Made by a program: the position numbers and the translations under genes. Positions 1 through 7,170 of a stretch of 64,000 bases of DNA are shown piece after piece. Positions within the stretch are counted from its first letter, which is position 1. Each line of letters begins with the position of its first letter. This stretch comes from Christensenellaceae bacterium (GTDB lineage: Bacteria; Bacillota; Clostridia; Christensenellales; CAG-138). The notes under the pieces are model-generated. The model did no database searches. It was not told the DNA's origin and saw only the letters and a program-made list of their open reading frames with translations. The stretch spans positions 1 to 64,000 of the forward strand of contig JAISKB010000017.1 of NCBI GenBank assembly GCA_031261085.1, in the 5' to 3' direction.

Positions 1-2
1 GC

Positions 3-170
3 ACAACGGATAAGTGGTGGCTGAGGACATCCGGGCGTGAGCTTGGCAGAGCGGCGAATATCGCTTATGACGGTTCGCTTAATACCACGGGTGAGCAAGT
101 GTTTCAACTTGAAGGCATCTGTCCGGCAATTTGGGTTGACATCACGCCAAAGGACGGGAACAGTAATTAG
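3..170 (+). CDS. DUF6273 domain protein, C-terminal end (5'-truncated by window)
   Basis: An open frame runs from the window edge to TAG at 168-170 (55 residues visible). It contains WWLRTSGRE, then AANIAYDGSLNTTGEQV, then ICPAIWVDI. This is the usual ending of DUF6273 domains (WWLRSPG ... V..DG.....G......GVRPALWL), which are common in extracellular or membrane proteins of gut Firmicutes. The arrangement of motifs is seen directly; the family call is from memory of the pattern. The biochemical function of the domain is unknown. Everything upstream lies outside the window, so signal peptide and other domains cannot be judged. Confidence 0.75.
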   Translation, partial: TTDKWWLRTSGRELGRAANIAYDGSLNTTGEQVFQLEGICPAIWVDITPKDGNSN

Positions 171-265
171 CGCCGCCTGCCGCGCACCACAGGACAGCCC
201 ACACCCGATAGGGTAATCTTAAACGGCCGGGCAGCGGCAAAAACGGGGAGGATGATACACATAGT

Positions 266-964
266 ATGAAGAGCTTGGCATATAACATATTTAAACTCCT
301 GGGCGTCATATTTCTGTCGGTGGGCCTGATTATGCTGGCGGCTGCCGCGGGCATCGGCCTGCACGATAGCGACATCAAGGCGCATAGCGTGGCGGTCACG
401 GCCACCATCACGGCCGTTGCGCCCTCGCGCGGGGATTCCGCCAACGCCGCGTATATATCCTATCAGGCAGGTGAAAAAACCTATACCACCCTGCTGGGCT
501 ATAGGAGCTCCACCTTTTATGTCGGCAAGCAGATGACCATCTATTATGACCCGGCAAACCCCAATAGAATCATAACTTCCTTCAATGTGGCCTCCTTTGT
601 GCTGATGATTATAGGCGCCGTGTTTGCGATGGTGGGCCTGGGCTTTTTGCTGTATATCATCGCCAAGCGCCGCAAAAAAGAGCGCCTGCTGGCGCGGGGC
701 TTCTTCGTGCAAGCCGATTTTGTGAAGATAGAGCGCAACCTGTTTATGCAGGTCAACGGCATGCACCCCTATACCGTGGTTTGCCGCTGGCAGGACGCAG
801 GCCGGGATTTGCCCTATTATTTCACGAGCGAAAACCTTTGGTTCGACCCGGCGCACATACTCGCGGAGCGCGGCATCTGCGCGCTGGATGTGTATGTCAA
901 TCCGGATAATTGGGAGGATTATTATGTTGCGGTGGAGCCGCTGATGGCCGGGCAAAACGGATAG
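266..964 (+). CDS. DUF3592 domain membrane protein
   Basis: 232 residues with two hydrophobic segments, about residues 10-31 and 107-133. Between them lies a beta-rich stretch with the DUF3592 pattern (VAVTATITAV ... ISYQAGEKTYTT ... VGKQMTIYYDPANPNRI), expected to face outside the cell. After the second helix comes a basic KRRKKER stretch, positive-inside, and a second beta-rich region (residues 140-232) ending in a DVYVNPDNWEDYYV motif that resembles the first repeat. The function of DUF3592 is unknown. A GGGGAGG lies 13-14 nt before the ATG, so the start is reasonable but not certain. It stands alone between the DUF6273 end and the pyrR promoter. Confidence 0.7.
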   Translation: MKSLAYNIFKLLGVIFLSVGLIMLAAAAGIGLHDSDIKAHSVAVTATITAVAPSRGDSANAAYISYQAGEKTYTTLLGYRSSTFYVGKQMTIYYDPANPNRIITSFNVASFVLMIIGAVFAMVGLGFLLYIIAKRRKKERLLARGFFVQADFVKIERNLFMQVNGMHPYTVVCRWQDAGRDLPYYFTSENLWFDPAHILAERGICALDVYVNPDNWEDYYVAVEPLMAGQNG

Positions 965-1019
965 CCTGCCCTTAAAGATTTGTGCAAAGCGCATGTTATC
1001 CGCTTTTGCATAGGATGTA

Positions 1020-1048
1020 TTGAAAAAGCGGCCGCGCCATGATAAAAT
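1020..1048 (+). promoter_or_regulatory. Sigma-A promoter of pyrR
   Basis: TTGAAA (1020-1025), 17-nt spacer, TAAAAT (1043-1048). Transcription would start near 1055, giving a leader of about 135 nt that contains the attenuator described next. Confidence 0.7.
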
Positions 1049-1060
1049 AATCACAACATC

Positions 1061-1155
1061 GTTGAACTTTAAATCGGTACAGAGATGCCGGGAAGAACAG
1101 CTTGTATTCGCCACAGGGCCTTTGCATGCCTTCCCAAAAACGGGAGGGCATTTTT
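1061..1155 (+). promoter_or_regulatory. PyrR-binding attenuator leader of pyrR
   Basis: Three mutually exclusive helices can be drawn. (1) Binding loop: CGGTA (1075-1079) pairs with TGCCG (1086-1090) around the hexaloop CAGAGA. Below it is a 5' AAA bulge (1071-1073), then CTTT (1067-1070) pairs with GAAG (1092-1095). This matches the known PyrR anti-antiterminator (purine-rich hexaloop, 5' internal bulge). (2) Antiterminator: GGGAAG (1090-1095) is the exact complement of CTTCCC (1130-1135). (3) Terminator at 1127-1155. By the established mechanism, UMP-bound PyrR stabilises helix 1, freeing the terminator. The helices are read from sequence; PyrR binding is inferred. Confidence 0.8.
1127..1155 (+). 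terminator. Attenuator terminator in the pyrR leader
   Basis: TGCCTTCCC (1127-1135) pairs with GGGAGGGCA (1142-1150) with one G-U pair and an AAAAAC loop, followed by TTTTT (1151-1155). Its 5' arm is shared with the antiterminator. Confidence 0.85.
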
Positions 1156-1189
1156 ATCTTTGTGCATAGCGGGGTTATAAGGGGGCAGC

Positions 1190-1729
1190 ATGCAGCAAAT
1201 TTCCATCATGAATGAGCGGGATATGGAGCGGGCGCTCACCCGCATTGCGCACGAAATCATCGAGGGCAACCATGGGGTGGCTGGGCTGGCGCTCATAGGC
1301 GTGCGCCGCAGGGGCCTGCCGCTGGCGCAAAGGCTGGGCGATATGATCGAGCGCTTCGAAGGGAAGCGGGTGCCTATAGGCGGGCTGGATATTACCTACT
1401 ACCGCGATGACCTTACCCCCATTGCCCCTCAGCCGCTGCCCGGCGCCACACATGTGCCGTTTGCGGTGGATGATCTGCGCCTGGTCATTGTGGATGATGT
1501 GATATACACCGGGCGCACGGCGCGCGCGGCGATAGACGCGATTATGGACTTGGGGCGGCCGGCCGGCATAAGGCTGGCGGAGCTCATAGACCGCGGGCAC
1601 CGGGAGCTGCCCATACGGCCGGATTATGTGGGCAAAAACGTGCCTACCGCCCGCAGCGAGCATATCGAGGTGCGGGTGAAGGAAATAGACGGTGAGGATG
1701 GCGTGGCGCTGGTTCGCCGCGAGGCTTAG
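1190..1729 (+). CDS. pyrR: Bifunctional pyr regulator / uracil phosphoribosyltransferase PyrR
   Basis: 179 residues, the normal PyrR length. The PRPP-binding signature LVIVDDVIYTGRTARAA spans residues 98-114, and the C-terminal half (LAELIDRGHRELPIRPDYVGKNVPT) is strongly PyrR-like. The protein binds pyr leader RNA in response to UMP and causes transcription termination; it also converts uracil and PRPP to UMP. A GGGGG Shine-Dalgarno precedes the ATG. It is monocistronic here: the next gene converges on it and no pyr biosynthesis or uracil permease gene follows. The leader (1061-1155) indicates autoregulation. Confidence 0.93.
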   Translation: MQQISIMNERDMERALTRIAHEIIEGNHGVAGLALIGVRRRGLPLAQRLGDMIERFEGKRVPIGGLDITYYRDDLTPIAPQPLPGATHVPFAVDDLRLVIVDDVIYTGRTARAAIDAIMDLGRPAGIRLAELIDRGHRELPIRPDYVGKNVPTARSEHIEVRVKEIDGEDGVALVRREA

Positions 1730-1739
1730 GCAAAGCGCG

Positions 1740-3005
1740 CTATATGCCGGCGCAGGGGCTTTCATCTTTTTTTAAGAATGTGACCACCTTTATCCAGGTC
1801 GCCTGCGTTTGCTTAAAATCCTGATAGTGCTTTTCGGCGTTTTCGCAATAAAAATCAAACTCGCGCAATATGGCCTCAAAGCCATCGTTGCCAAAATATT
1901 TGCATATTTTCGGGATTACGCCCTCCAAACTCGCTCTTATTTCCATGGTTTTCGCGTCGAAGCTTTCTAAATCGAGTATATAGAGCAGCAGCGGCTTATA
2001 GCGAATCCACCCTATGGAGGCGTTTAAAAAGCGCTCGGTCACGGCGCCGTTATCGGGGTATATCGTCTTTAAAGCATTGGGCAAAACGCCGAGCAGCAGC
2101 TGTTCATACAGGCCAAATCCATCGTGGAAGGTATAGCAGGGCGCCTTGCGTATTTCACATTCGCCGATGGACGTGCTCAAAAACGCATCCTCGCCCCGGG
2201 CGCCGGGCGGGTTGTAAAATGGGAATATTTTATCGATATTCTTTAAATTAAACCCCAAATTCGCGCCGGAAATAAACTTCATGCCGTTGATTTCCTTCAC
2301 ATGCTCCACCTTTTTGCTGTTGATGATATCGAGGTTTGCAAACGTCACGCCGCCGTTGTCCATCTTTTCTTTTACGGATTCCCAGTTGATGATATCGTTG
2401 CTGATGGCCTGAATATATTGCTTAAAGTCCGCTTCGGTTAAATCGTCGTTGAAAGCGATATGCGGGATGGGTGAAATATATCCGCAGTGATGGCCGTGCG
2501 TCATATCCGCGTGGAGCATGTTATCGATGTGGGTAGAAATGACCGCCTGCCCCTTCCATACGATGCTTTGGTCTATATTGATGACGGCGATAGGGTATTC
2601 ATCATCATCCAAAAAAATAATGTGATCCATTTTATTCTTGAGCGCGAAGTATAAAACGATGTTCCGCTTCATGGCGTATCCTTCGCCAAATATCAAATCC
2701 GCCTCGGCGCGCGTAATCACCTTTTTTTCGATGAGGTGCAGCGCCTCGTTTTCGATGGATACATTCCCCAAATAGTGCGCGGAATCGACCGTGGCGAGTA
2801 TGTCGTCATCCGAAATCCTGTAGTCGCTGGCCTTGGTGGAGGAATATTTAAGATCGTAGGCCACGAATAAGTGCAGCGCAAAGCGGTCGGCGTCCAGCAG
2901 GTCGGATTCATTCCAATTGTCGATATAGGTTTTAACGACGTTTTTAAAGCTTTTGCGCCCGGTTACAAAACCGATGCCGACGTTGATCTTTTTTCCCATA
3001 TTCAT
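1740..3005 (-). CDS. Putative GT-A-type glycosyltransferase-like protein
   Basis: 421 residues, soluble, with no signal peptide or membrane segment. The N-terminus (KINVGIGFVTGRKSFKNVV) and the acidic motif HIIFLDDDEYP (DDDE at residues 133-136) resemble the nucleotide-sugar/metal DxD region of GT-A glycosyltransferases. A later GANLGFNL ... NPPGARGEDAFLS is reminiscent of the GT2 catalytic ED region. I do not recognise a named family, so the substrate is unknown. The start could be this ATG or the ATG two codons later; the Shine-Dalgarno is weak. A consensus promoter and a 21-bp element shared with cysK lie upstream, suggesting common control. Convergent with pyrR. Confidence 0.5.
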   Translation of the reverse strand: MNMGKKINVGIGFVTGRKSFKNVVKTYIDNWNESDLLDADRFALHLFVAYDLKYSSTKASDYRISDDDILATVDSAHYLGNVSIENEALHLIEKKVITRAEADLIFGEGYAMKRNIVLYFALKNKMDHIIFLDDDEYPIAVINIDQSIVWKGQAVISTHIDNMLHADMTHGHHCGYISPIPHIAFNDDLTEADFKQYIQAISNDIINWESVKEKMDNGGVTFANLDIINSKKVEHVKEINGMKFISGANLGFNLKNIDKIFPFYNPPGARGEDAFLSTSIGECEIRKAPCYTFHDGFGLYEQLLLGVLPNALKTIYPDNGAVTERFLNASIGWIRYKPLLLYILDLESFDAKTMEIRASLEGVIPKICKYFGNDGFEAILREFDFYCENAEKHYQDFKQTQATWIKVVTFLKKDESPCAGI

Positions 3006-3122
3006 AGTATAAGCGCCTTCGGTGCAAGGTTCCGCCCCGGCATTTGCGTTTGGCGGTAGAACAAGATAAAATTAGCCATAATTCCTCTTTCTGAATTTAT
3101 ATATACATACAATATAACTTGC

Positions 3123-3143
3123 AATATATTTTGCATATATGAT
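3123..3143 (-). promoter_or_regulatory. Leader element identical to one in the cysK leader
   Basis: On the minus strand this 21-bp stretch contains ATATATGCAAAATATAT, an ATATAT-N5-ATATAT inverted repeat. The identical 21 bp occur at 6113-6133 in the cysK leader. Here it lies about 17-37 nt downstream of the predicted transcription start of the glycosyltransferase-like gene. An operator for a common regulator is the simplest reading. Confidence 0.6.
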
Positions 3144-3165
3144 AAAAAATATTTAATTTTAAATA

Positions 3166-3194
3166 ATTATACCTTATTTTGTAAAATATTTCAA
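3166..3194 (-). promoter_or_regulatory. Sigma-A promoter of the glycosyltransferase-like gene
   Basis: On the minus strand TTGAAA (3194-3189), a 17-nt spacer and TATAAT (3171-3166) form a near-perfect promoter. Transcription from about 3159 gives a leader of about 150 nt. The gene-free stretch 3006-3320 holds this AT-rich promoter/leader, the shared element and the hairpin repeat at 3278-3314. Confidence 0.75.
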
Positions 3195-3270
3195 CATCCG
3201 TACAACGATATGGCATAAACACAATGTATTGCGCAAAAAAATCGCAGGGGGGAGGGAGGAACGCTTCCCA

Positions 3271-3314
3271 AAAAAAGTTCCCCCTCCCACCGGGAGGGGG
3301 TTAGGGGGTAGGGG
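3271..3314 (-). terminator. C/G-rich hairpin repeat, copy A; terminator of the cotJ operon
   Basis: CCCCCTCCC (3280-3288) and GGGAGGGGG (3292-3300) form a 9-bp hairpin. On the minus strand the hairpin is preceded by CCCCTACCCCCTAA and followed by AAC and a run of seven T. It lies directly after the cotJC stop, so it should terminate that operon. The same hairpin and C-rich flank recur at 33489 and 37319. Confidence 0.75.
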
Positions 3315-3320
3315 AGCAGC

Positions 3321-3872
3321 TTACAGGTTCTGCAGTATCTCCAAGCACTCGCCAAAGCGCTGGAAGTGGACGATTTCACGCTCGCGCAAAAAACGCAGCG
3401 GGTTGAGCAGCGAAGCGTCATCGGTGAGCGTCATCAGGTGCTCATAGGTTGCCCGGGCCTTTTGCTCCGCCGCCATATCCTCCGTAATGTCGGCGATGGG
3501 GTCGCCGGTGCACTGGATATAGCTGGCCGTGAAGGGCACGCCGTTGGGGTCGGCAGGATAAACGCCCTTGCCGTGCATGGTATAGTAGCCCGCCAGCCCC
3601 GCGGCCTCCATCTCTTTAAGGGGCGCGTCGCGCAAGCATTGATAAATCATGGCGCCAATCATTTCCCAGTGCCCGAGCTCCTCGGTCCCGATATCGTTAC
3701 AGGTCGCTTTTACGCGGTTATCCGGCATGGAAAACCGCTGCGTCAGGTAACGCATAGCCGCGCCCAGCTCGCTGTCCGGCCCGCCATACTGCGCCATGAG
3801 CGCTTTGGCCATGCGGGGGTTGGGGCAGGTAATGTTTACAGGGTATTGCAGCTTTTTCTGATAGATCCACAT
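3321..3872 (-). CDS. cotJC: Spore coat protein CotJC (manganese-catalase family)
   Basis: 183 residues. It begins MWIYQKKLQYPVNI and continues with NPRMAKALMAQYGGPDSELGAAMRYL, TEELGHWEMIGAMI and AAEQKARATYEHLM, the conserved di-metal four-helix segments of the CotJC/Mn-catalase family (Glu and His of EELGH, Glu of AAEQKA). In Bacillus subtilis CotJC is a spore coat component made in the mother cell. A GGAAGGGG lies 10 nt before the ATG. It is the last gene of cotJA-cotJB-cotJC, 18 nt after cotJB, and is followed by the hairpin terminator at 3271-3314. Confidence 0.92.
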   Translation of the reverse strand: MWIYQKKLQYPVNITCPNPRMAKALMAQYGGPDSELGAAMRYLTQRFSMPDNRVKATCNDIGTEELGHWEMIGAMIYQCLRDAPLKEMEAAGLAGYYTMHGKGVYPADPNGVPFTASYIQCTGDPIADITEDMAAEQKARATYEHLMTLTDDASLLNPLRFLREREIVHFQRFGECLEILQNL

Positions 3873-3890
3873 AATTCGTTATCCCCTTCC

Positions 3891-4133
3891 TTATTCCCAG
3901 GGCCAGGCGCTATCCACATAAGAGCCGGCGTCGGTGGGCGAATGCCCAAAGTTCATCAGCGGGCCATAAGCCGCCTCATATAGTTCCATCACTTCCTTGA
4001 GCCTTGCGGAATAATAATAGTAATCGGCGCGCGCGAGCTCGTCGCCCGGATGCGTATCCAAATACAGGTTCAGCTCCACCGTAACAAACTGATATTCGCT
4101 GATTTTTCGCAGCAATTCAGTGGATGTCATCAT
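3891..4133 (-). CDS. cotJB: Spore coat protein CotJB
   Basis: About 80 residues (MMTSTELLRKISEYQFVTVE ...), with the CotJB pattern YQF...EL.LYLDTHP.D..A...Y......L......YE..YGPL. I chose the ATG at 4133 because AAAGGAGA sits 7 nt upstream. An in-frame GTG at 4157 overlaps the cotJA stop as GTGA and would add eight residues (MSKKGEWS), so translational coupling from there is possible. Its partner is cotJC; the three CotJ proteins assemble in the spore coat. Confidence 0.88.
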   Translation of the reverse strand: MMTSTELLRKISEYQFVTVELNLYLDTHPGDELARADYYYYSARLKEVMELYEAAYGPLMNFGHSPTDAGSYVDSAWPWE

Positions 4134-4153
4134 ACTCCATTCTCCTTTCTTGC

Positions 4154-4507
4154 TCACAGGACCAGCTCGGGGAACAGCGTGCCGCTTTCCAGCGCGTCAC
4201 AGCCGCAGTAGCCCGATTCATATGCCTGTATGGGGAAGTTGACGGCTGCCAGCGGGATGGGGCTGGGGCCAAGGCCAAAGGCGTTGCAGTCATGGTACGC
4301 GGCTTCACCCGCGGGTACGATGGAGCCGGCGCTGCTGCAGGGGTAGCTGCCTCCGCCCACACAGCCGCCCGGGTACCCGGCCAAGCCATAATCATCCGCG
4401 TCGGCCAGTACGATGTCATCCAGCGCGCCGGCGCTTTGGTATAGGTCGGCAGATATATCCGCGCCGCATCCGCCGGAGCAGCCATAGGGTTTGCATGTAA
4501 TATACAC
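4154..4507 (-). CDS. cotJA: Spore coat-associated protein CotJA, with long Cys/Gly-rich N-terminus
   Basis: 117 residues from GTG at 4507, chosen because AAGGAGG lies 7 nt upstream. The C-terminus, AVNFPIQAYESGYCGCDALESGTLFPELVL, is the CotJA domain (the ..AL..GTLFPEL signature). The first 80 residues are atypical: CKPYGCSGGCG, an acidic DDIVLADADDYG stretch and GGCVGGGSYPCSSAG, rich in Gly and Cys. CotJA proteins I know of are usually shorter, so the Cys-rich extension may support disulfide cross-linking in the coat (inference). First gene of the operon; a sporulation-type promoter lies upstream. Confidence 0.85.
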   Translation of the reverse strand: MYITCKPYGCSGGCGADISADLYQSAGALDDIVLADADDYGLAGYPGGCVGGGSYPCSSAGSIVPAGEAAYHDCNAFGLGPSPIPLAAVNFPIQAYESGYCGCDALESGTLFPELVL

Positions 4508-4564
4508 AGTGATTCCTCCTTGGATATTCCGCCCGCCGTGTGCCCGAACGGAAATATTATGGTG

Positions 4565-4592
4565 TATAGTATGCATATATGTCTGCAACCGT
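4565..4592 (-). promoter_or_regulatory. Candidate sporulation (sigma-K/sigma-E type) promoter of cotJABC
   Basis: On the minus strand CATACTATA (4573-4565) matches the sigma-K -10 form CATANNNTA exactly and the sigma-E -10 form CATACANT with one mismatch. AC lies 17 nt upstream (4592-4591), as expected for sigma-K. In B. subtilis cotJ is sigma-E dependent, so either factor is possible. The predicted leader is about 50 nt. The rest of 4508-4740 shows no other feature I can name. Confidence 0.55.
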
Positions 4593-4741
4593 GCGGGCGA
4601 GGGGGAGAATTTTCTTTCCCCGCCGTTCCCGCTCAGGGCAATATAAAAGCCCTCCAAAGTTGGGCATGGGAAACCATGCTAAACCTTGAGGGGCGCTGCG
4701 GTATGTTGGGGGGAAACGATGTTTATTCGGGCGGGGTTAAG

Positions 4742-4791
4742 TAAAAAAAGATGAGCGGATGGTTGAGGATTGCTCCATTCCCCTCATCTTA
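4742..4791 (-). terminator. Intrinsic terminator of the downstream minus-strand gene
   Basis: On the minus strand AAGATGAG pairs with CTCATCTT, with an inner GGAATGG/CCATCC helix, followed by a run of seven T. The 5' arm overlaps the stop codon region of the gene ending at 4784. Confidence 0.75.
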
Positions 4792-5305
4792 TATACTGTT
4801 TTGCGATTTCTGAAACCTTTTGCGCAAAGGCGCGATTGGGCAAGGAATAGGTACTCATAAAAGCAAGTGGATCTAAATTTGCAACCTTATTGACGGGAAT
4901 ATAGGTTATGGGCGAATGGAACCTGCGGGTAAGCTCCACGTACTCCATTGGGTTCGATTTCGCAATTTTATATATGCCGGGAATGTATTCTCCCAGCAAT
5001 CTGTCGATGGTTATTATATCTCTGCTTTGCAAAATCCTGTATTCGTTTTTAAACCAGTTGATTTTATCTTGGTCAGACATCTTTTTTAGAGGTGAGAATA
5101 TGTATTTTGCTTTACAGTTTGCGGCCTTCAAAAAACATTCGTCACAAGTACAAAGCATCTCAATAGGATGCAATGGATCAATTTGGTATTCGGTAGTGGA
5201 AACAGTATAAGCGCCGCTGCGTTTTGGCCCCGAGTAGGCGGTGTTCACGCAAACGCACGGCTCCGGTGTGTTGCTCGTTTCTTCGTTACAGATGTTGCAT
5301 CGCAT
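4784..5305 (-). CDS. Hypothetical zinc-ribbon-like protein
   Basis: 173 residues from the ATG at 5305, chosen because AGGAGG lies 6 nt upstream (an earlier in-frame ATG lacks one). It starts MRCNICNEE and later has PCVCVN and LCTCDECFLKAANC, that is, several CxxC-type pairs in the first 70 residues, consistent with a zinc-binding ribbon. The C-terminal 100 residues (WFKNEYRILQSRDIITIDRLL ... PVNKVANLDPLAFMSTYSLPNRAF) are mostly helical with no motif I recognise. Monocistronic with its own terminator. Function unknown. The 195 nt upstream (5306-5500) contain nothing I can name. Confidence 0.55.
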   Translation of the reverse strand: MRCNICNEETSNTPEPCVCVNTAYSGPKRSGAYTVSTTEYQIDPLHPIEMLCTCDECFLKAANCKAKYIFSPLKKMSDQDKINWFKNEYRILQSRDIITIDRLLGEYIPGIYKIAKSNPMEYVELTRRFHSPITYIPVNKVANLDPLAFMSTYSLPNRAFAQKVSEIAKQYIR

Positions 5306-5500
5306 GGGGTGCCTCCTCTTTGGCAATATCGGCCAATACTTCTTAATCCGTCAGCTTGGTTACCGCCCCCGCCGCTTTTTTGTATATTCTCGCTCATCCA
5401 TGCCGGTTTCAACAGCCCCATACGCACCCTCCCGCAATCGTTCTATCGTCCCGCGCTATAGAATCATTACCGGTGCAAAAGAGGAAGGCAGGGCACACCC

Positions 5501-5947
5501 CTACATATTCATCATAAACGATTGGTCGGCGTTCTGCTGATCGGTATACTCCAGCAAATCCGCGATGGTGATGCCGCTTAAGCAAACGCGCACGGCCCTA
5601 TCCAGCGGCTGGAACACCTTTTCTTTCAGCGCCATCTCCACCGCGGGCGCTTGCTCTTCCACCGTGCTGCCGGCGCTTTCAATCAGCGTGTTTTCCACCG
5701 TGAGCAGCACATCCATCGCGGAAATCGTACCCGGGTCCCGCGCGAGCTGATAGCCGCCCTTCGAGCCCTTGAGCGCGTTGATGATGCCGCCCTTCTTCAG
5801 CTGCGAAAGCACCTGCTCCAAATATATTTTGGATATCCCCAGCGTGCCCGAAATATTGATGACGGATATGATTTCGCCATCCTTGGTTTGGCGGGCTATC
5901 TCTATCATGGCGGCGAGGGCATAGCGTCCCTTTGCGGAAATGCGCAT
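5501..5947 (-). CDS. Rrf2 family transcriptional regulator (CymR-like by context)
   Basis: 148 residues from the ATG at 5947 (AAGGAGA 9 nt upstream). The N-terminal winged helix MRISAKGRYALAAMIEIARQ, the recognition region LGISKIYLEQVLSQLKKGGI and the wing KGSKGGYQLAR are typical of Rrf2. Only one cysteine (VRVCLSG) is present, so it lacks the three-Cys cluster ligands of IscR/NsrR. This fits a cluster-free CymR-type protein. It is divergent from cysK. In Bacillus and Staphylococcus CymR represses cysteine genes and uses CysK as corepressor (established). CymR identity here is inference from context. Confidence 0.8.
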   Translation of the reverse strand: MRISAKGRYALAAMIEIARQTKDGEIISVINISGTLGISKIYLEQVLSQLKKGGIINALKGSKGGYQLARDPGTISAMDVLLTVENTLIESAGSTVEEQAPAVEMALKEKVFQPLDRAVRVCLSGITIADLLEYTDQQNADQSFMMNM

Positions 5948-5980
5948 ACTTAAATATCTCCTTGCAATCATGTCTGTTTT

Positions 5981-6013
5981 ATTTAGCATACCCGGATTTG
6001 CTAAATTCGTCAA
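5981..6013 (-). promoter_or_regulatory. rrf2 promoter with overlapping palindromic operator
   Basis: On the minus strand TTGACG (6013-6008), a 17-nt spacer and TATGCT (5990-5985) form the promoter. The perfect inverted repeat ATTTAGCA-N10-TGCTAAAT (5981-6006) spans the spacer and -10, an ideal place for autorepression by the Rrf2 protein. Confidence 0.65.
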
Positions 6014-6033
6014 TATCATATAATGCAGGGCGC

Positions 6034-6047
6034 TATACTAGAGTATA
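6034..6047. promoter_or_regulatory. Palindrome in the rrf2-cysK intergenic region
   Basis: TATACTAGAGTATA is a perfect inverted repeat (TATACT-AG-AGTATA) located about 30 nt upstream of the cysK -35 box and about 20 nt upstream of the rrf2 -35 box. Candidate regulator site. Confidence 0.4.
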
Positions 6048-6075
6048 ATGATTTGGGATATTCAAAAAAATACAG

Positions 6076-6133
6076 TTGACAAAGGCACAAGTCGCGGCTA
6101 TAATACATATAAATCATATATGCAAAATATATT
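6076..6133 (+). promoter_or_regulatory. cysK promoter and leader operator
   Basis: TTGACA (6076-6081), 17-nt spacer, TATAAT (6099-6104): a perfect sigma-A promoter. Immediately downstream of the start point is the 21-bp element at 6113-6133 (core ATATATGCAAAATATAT) that is identical to the one in the leader of the glycosyltransferase-like gene (3123-3143). A perfect promoter with an adjacent inverted repeat suggests repression. Confidence 0.8.
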
Positions 6134-6150
6134 TTATGGAGGTTTAGGCA

Positions 6151-7086
6151 ATGTCTAACAAAATTGCAAGCAGTCTCACCGAACTCATAGGCAAAACGCC
6201 GCTGCTCCAGCTGAACGGATATGCGAAGCAACAGGGGTATAAGGCGACCATACTCGCTAAGCTCGAATATAGGAACCCGGCGGGCAGCGTGAAGGATCGT
6301 ATTGCCTTGGCGATGATCGACGATGCCGAGCAGAGCGGCAAGCTCAAGCCGGGCGCGACCATCATTGAACCCACCAGCGGCAACACGGGCATCGGCCTGG
6401 CTTCGGTTGCGGCGGCGCGCGGGTATAGGATCATCCTCACCATGCCGGAGACCATGAGCGTGGAGCGCCGCAAGCTGCTGGCCGCCTATGGCGCCGAGCT
6501 GGTGCTCACCGAGGGCGCCAAGGGCATGAAGGGCGCTATCGCCAAGGCCGAGGAGCTGGCTGCGGCCACCCCCAATTCCTTCATACCCGGGCAGTTTGTA
6601 AACCCGGCCAACCCCAAAGTGCACTACGAAACCACCGGCCCCGAAATTTGGGATGATACCGACGGCAAAGTAGATATCGTGGTGTCGGGCATTGGTACCG
6701 GCGGCACCATCACCGGCGCGGGCGAATATTTAAAATCCAAAAACCCGGCCATCAAGGTCATCGCGGTAGAGCCTTCCGATTCCCCGGTGCTTTCCGAGGG
6801 GCGCTCCGGCCCGCATAAGCTGCAGGGCATTGGCGCGGGCTTTGTGCCGGATACGCTCAACACCAGCGTATACGATGAAATCATCACCGTGCAGGCCGAG
6901 GATGCGTTTGTTACCGGCCGTGCTATTGCGCGCAGCGAGGGCCTGCTGATAGGCATTTCCTCCGGCGCGGCGGCTTGGGCGGCCACACAGCTGGCAAAGC
7001 GGCCCGAGAACGCGGGCAAGGTCATCGTGGTGATTTTGCCGGATACCGGCGAGCGGTACCTATCCACACTGTTGTTTGAGGGGTAA
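6151..7086 (+). CDS. cysK: Cysteine synthase A (O-acetylserine sulfhydrylase)
   Basis: 311 residues, full length. The PLP lysine is in [11 protein letters not shown] (Lys48); the substrate loop TSGNTGIG and the phosphate-binding [10 protein letters not shown] are intact, as is [11 protein letters not shown] near the end. It makes cysteine from O-acetylserine and sulfide. GGAGG precedes the ATG. Divergent from the Rrf2 regulator, with which it may form the CymR-CysK sensory complex known in other Firmicutes (inference). Followed by a GC-rich hairpin at 7116-7139. Confidence 0.95.
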   Translation: MSNKIASSLTELIGKTPLLQLNGYAKQQGYKATILAKLEYRNPAGSVKDRIALAMIDDAEQSGKLKPGATIIEPTSGNTGIGLASVAAARGYRIILTMPETMSVERRKLLAAYGAELVLTEGAKGMKGAIAKAEELAAATPNSFIPGQFVNPANPKVHYETTGPEIWDDTDGKVDIVVSGIGTGGTITGAGEYLKSKNPAIKVIAVEPSDSPVLSEGRSGPHKLQGIGAGFVPDTLNTSVYDEIITVQAEDAFVTGRAIARSEGLLIGISSGAAAWAATQLAKRPENAGKVIVVILPDTGERYLSTLLFEG

Positions 7087-7115
7087 ACCATACCTGAATA
7101 GATGATGTATTGATG

Positions 7116-7139
7116 CAGCGCGCCCTTTTGGGCGCGCTG
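7116..7139 (+). terminator. GC-rich hairpin between cysK and malQ
   Basis: CAGCGCGCCC-TTTT-GGGCGCGCTG is a 10-bp perfect stem between two convergent genes. The downstream T-tract is poor (GTTTGCGGTT), so it may be a weak bidirectional terminator. Confidence 0.6.
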
Positions 7140-7170
7140 TTTGCGGTTATTCTAGTTGGGTTGGTTTTAT

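Noticed and set aside
167..1114. 315-codon minus-strand frame opposite the DUF3592 gene
   Set aside because: Antisense to a gene with clear membrane topology and runs through the pyrR promoter and leader.
5501..5947. Rrf2 protein as an iron-sulfur regulator (IscR)
   Set aside because: Only one Cys is present; the three Cys ligands are missing and no isc/suf genes are nearby.
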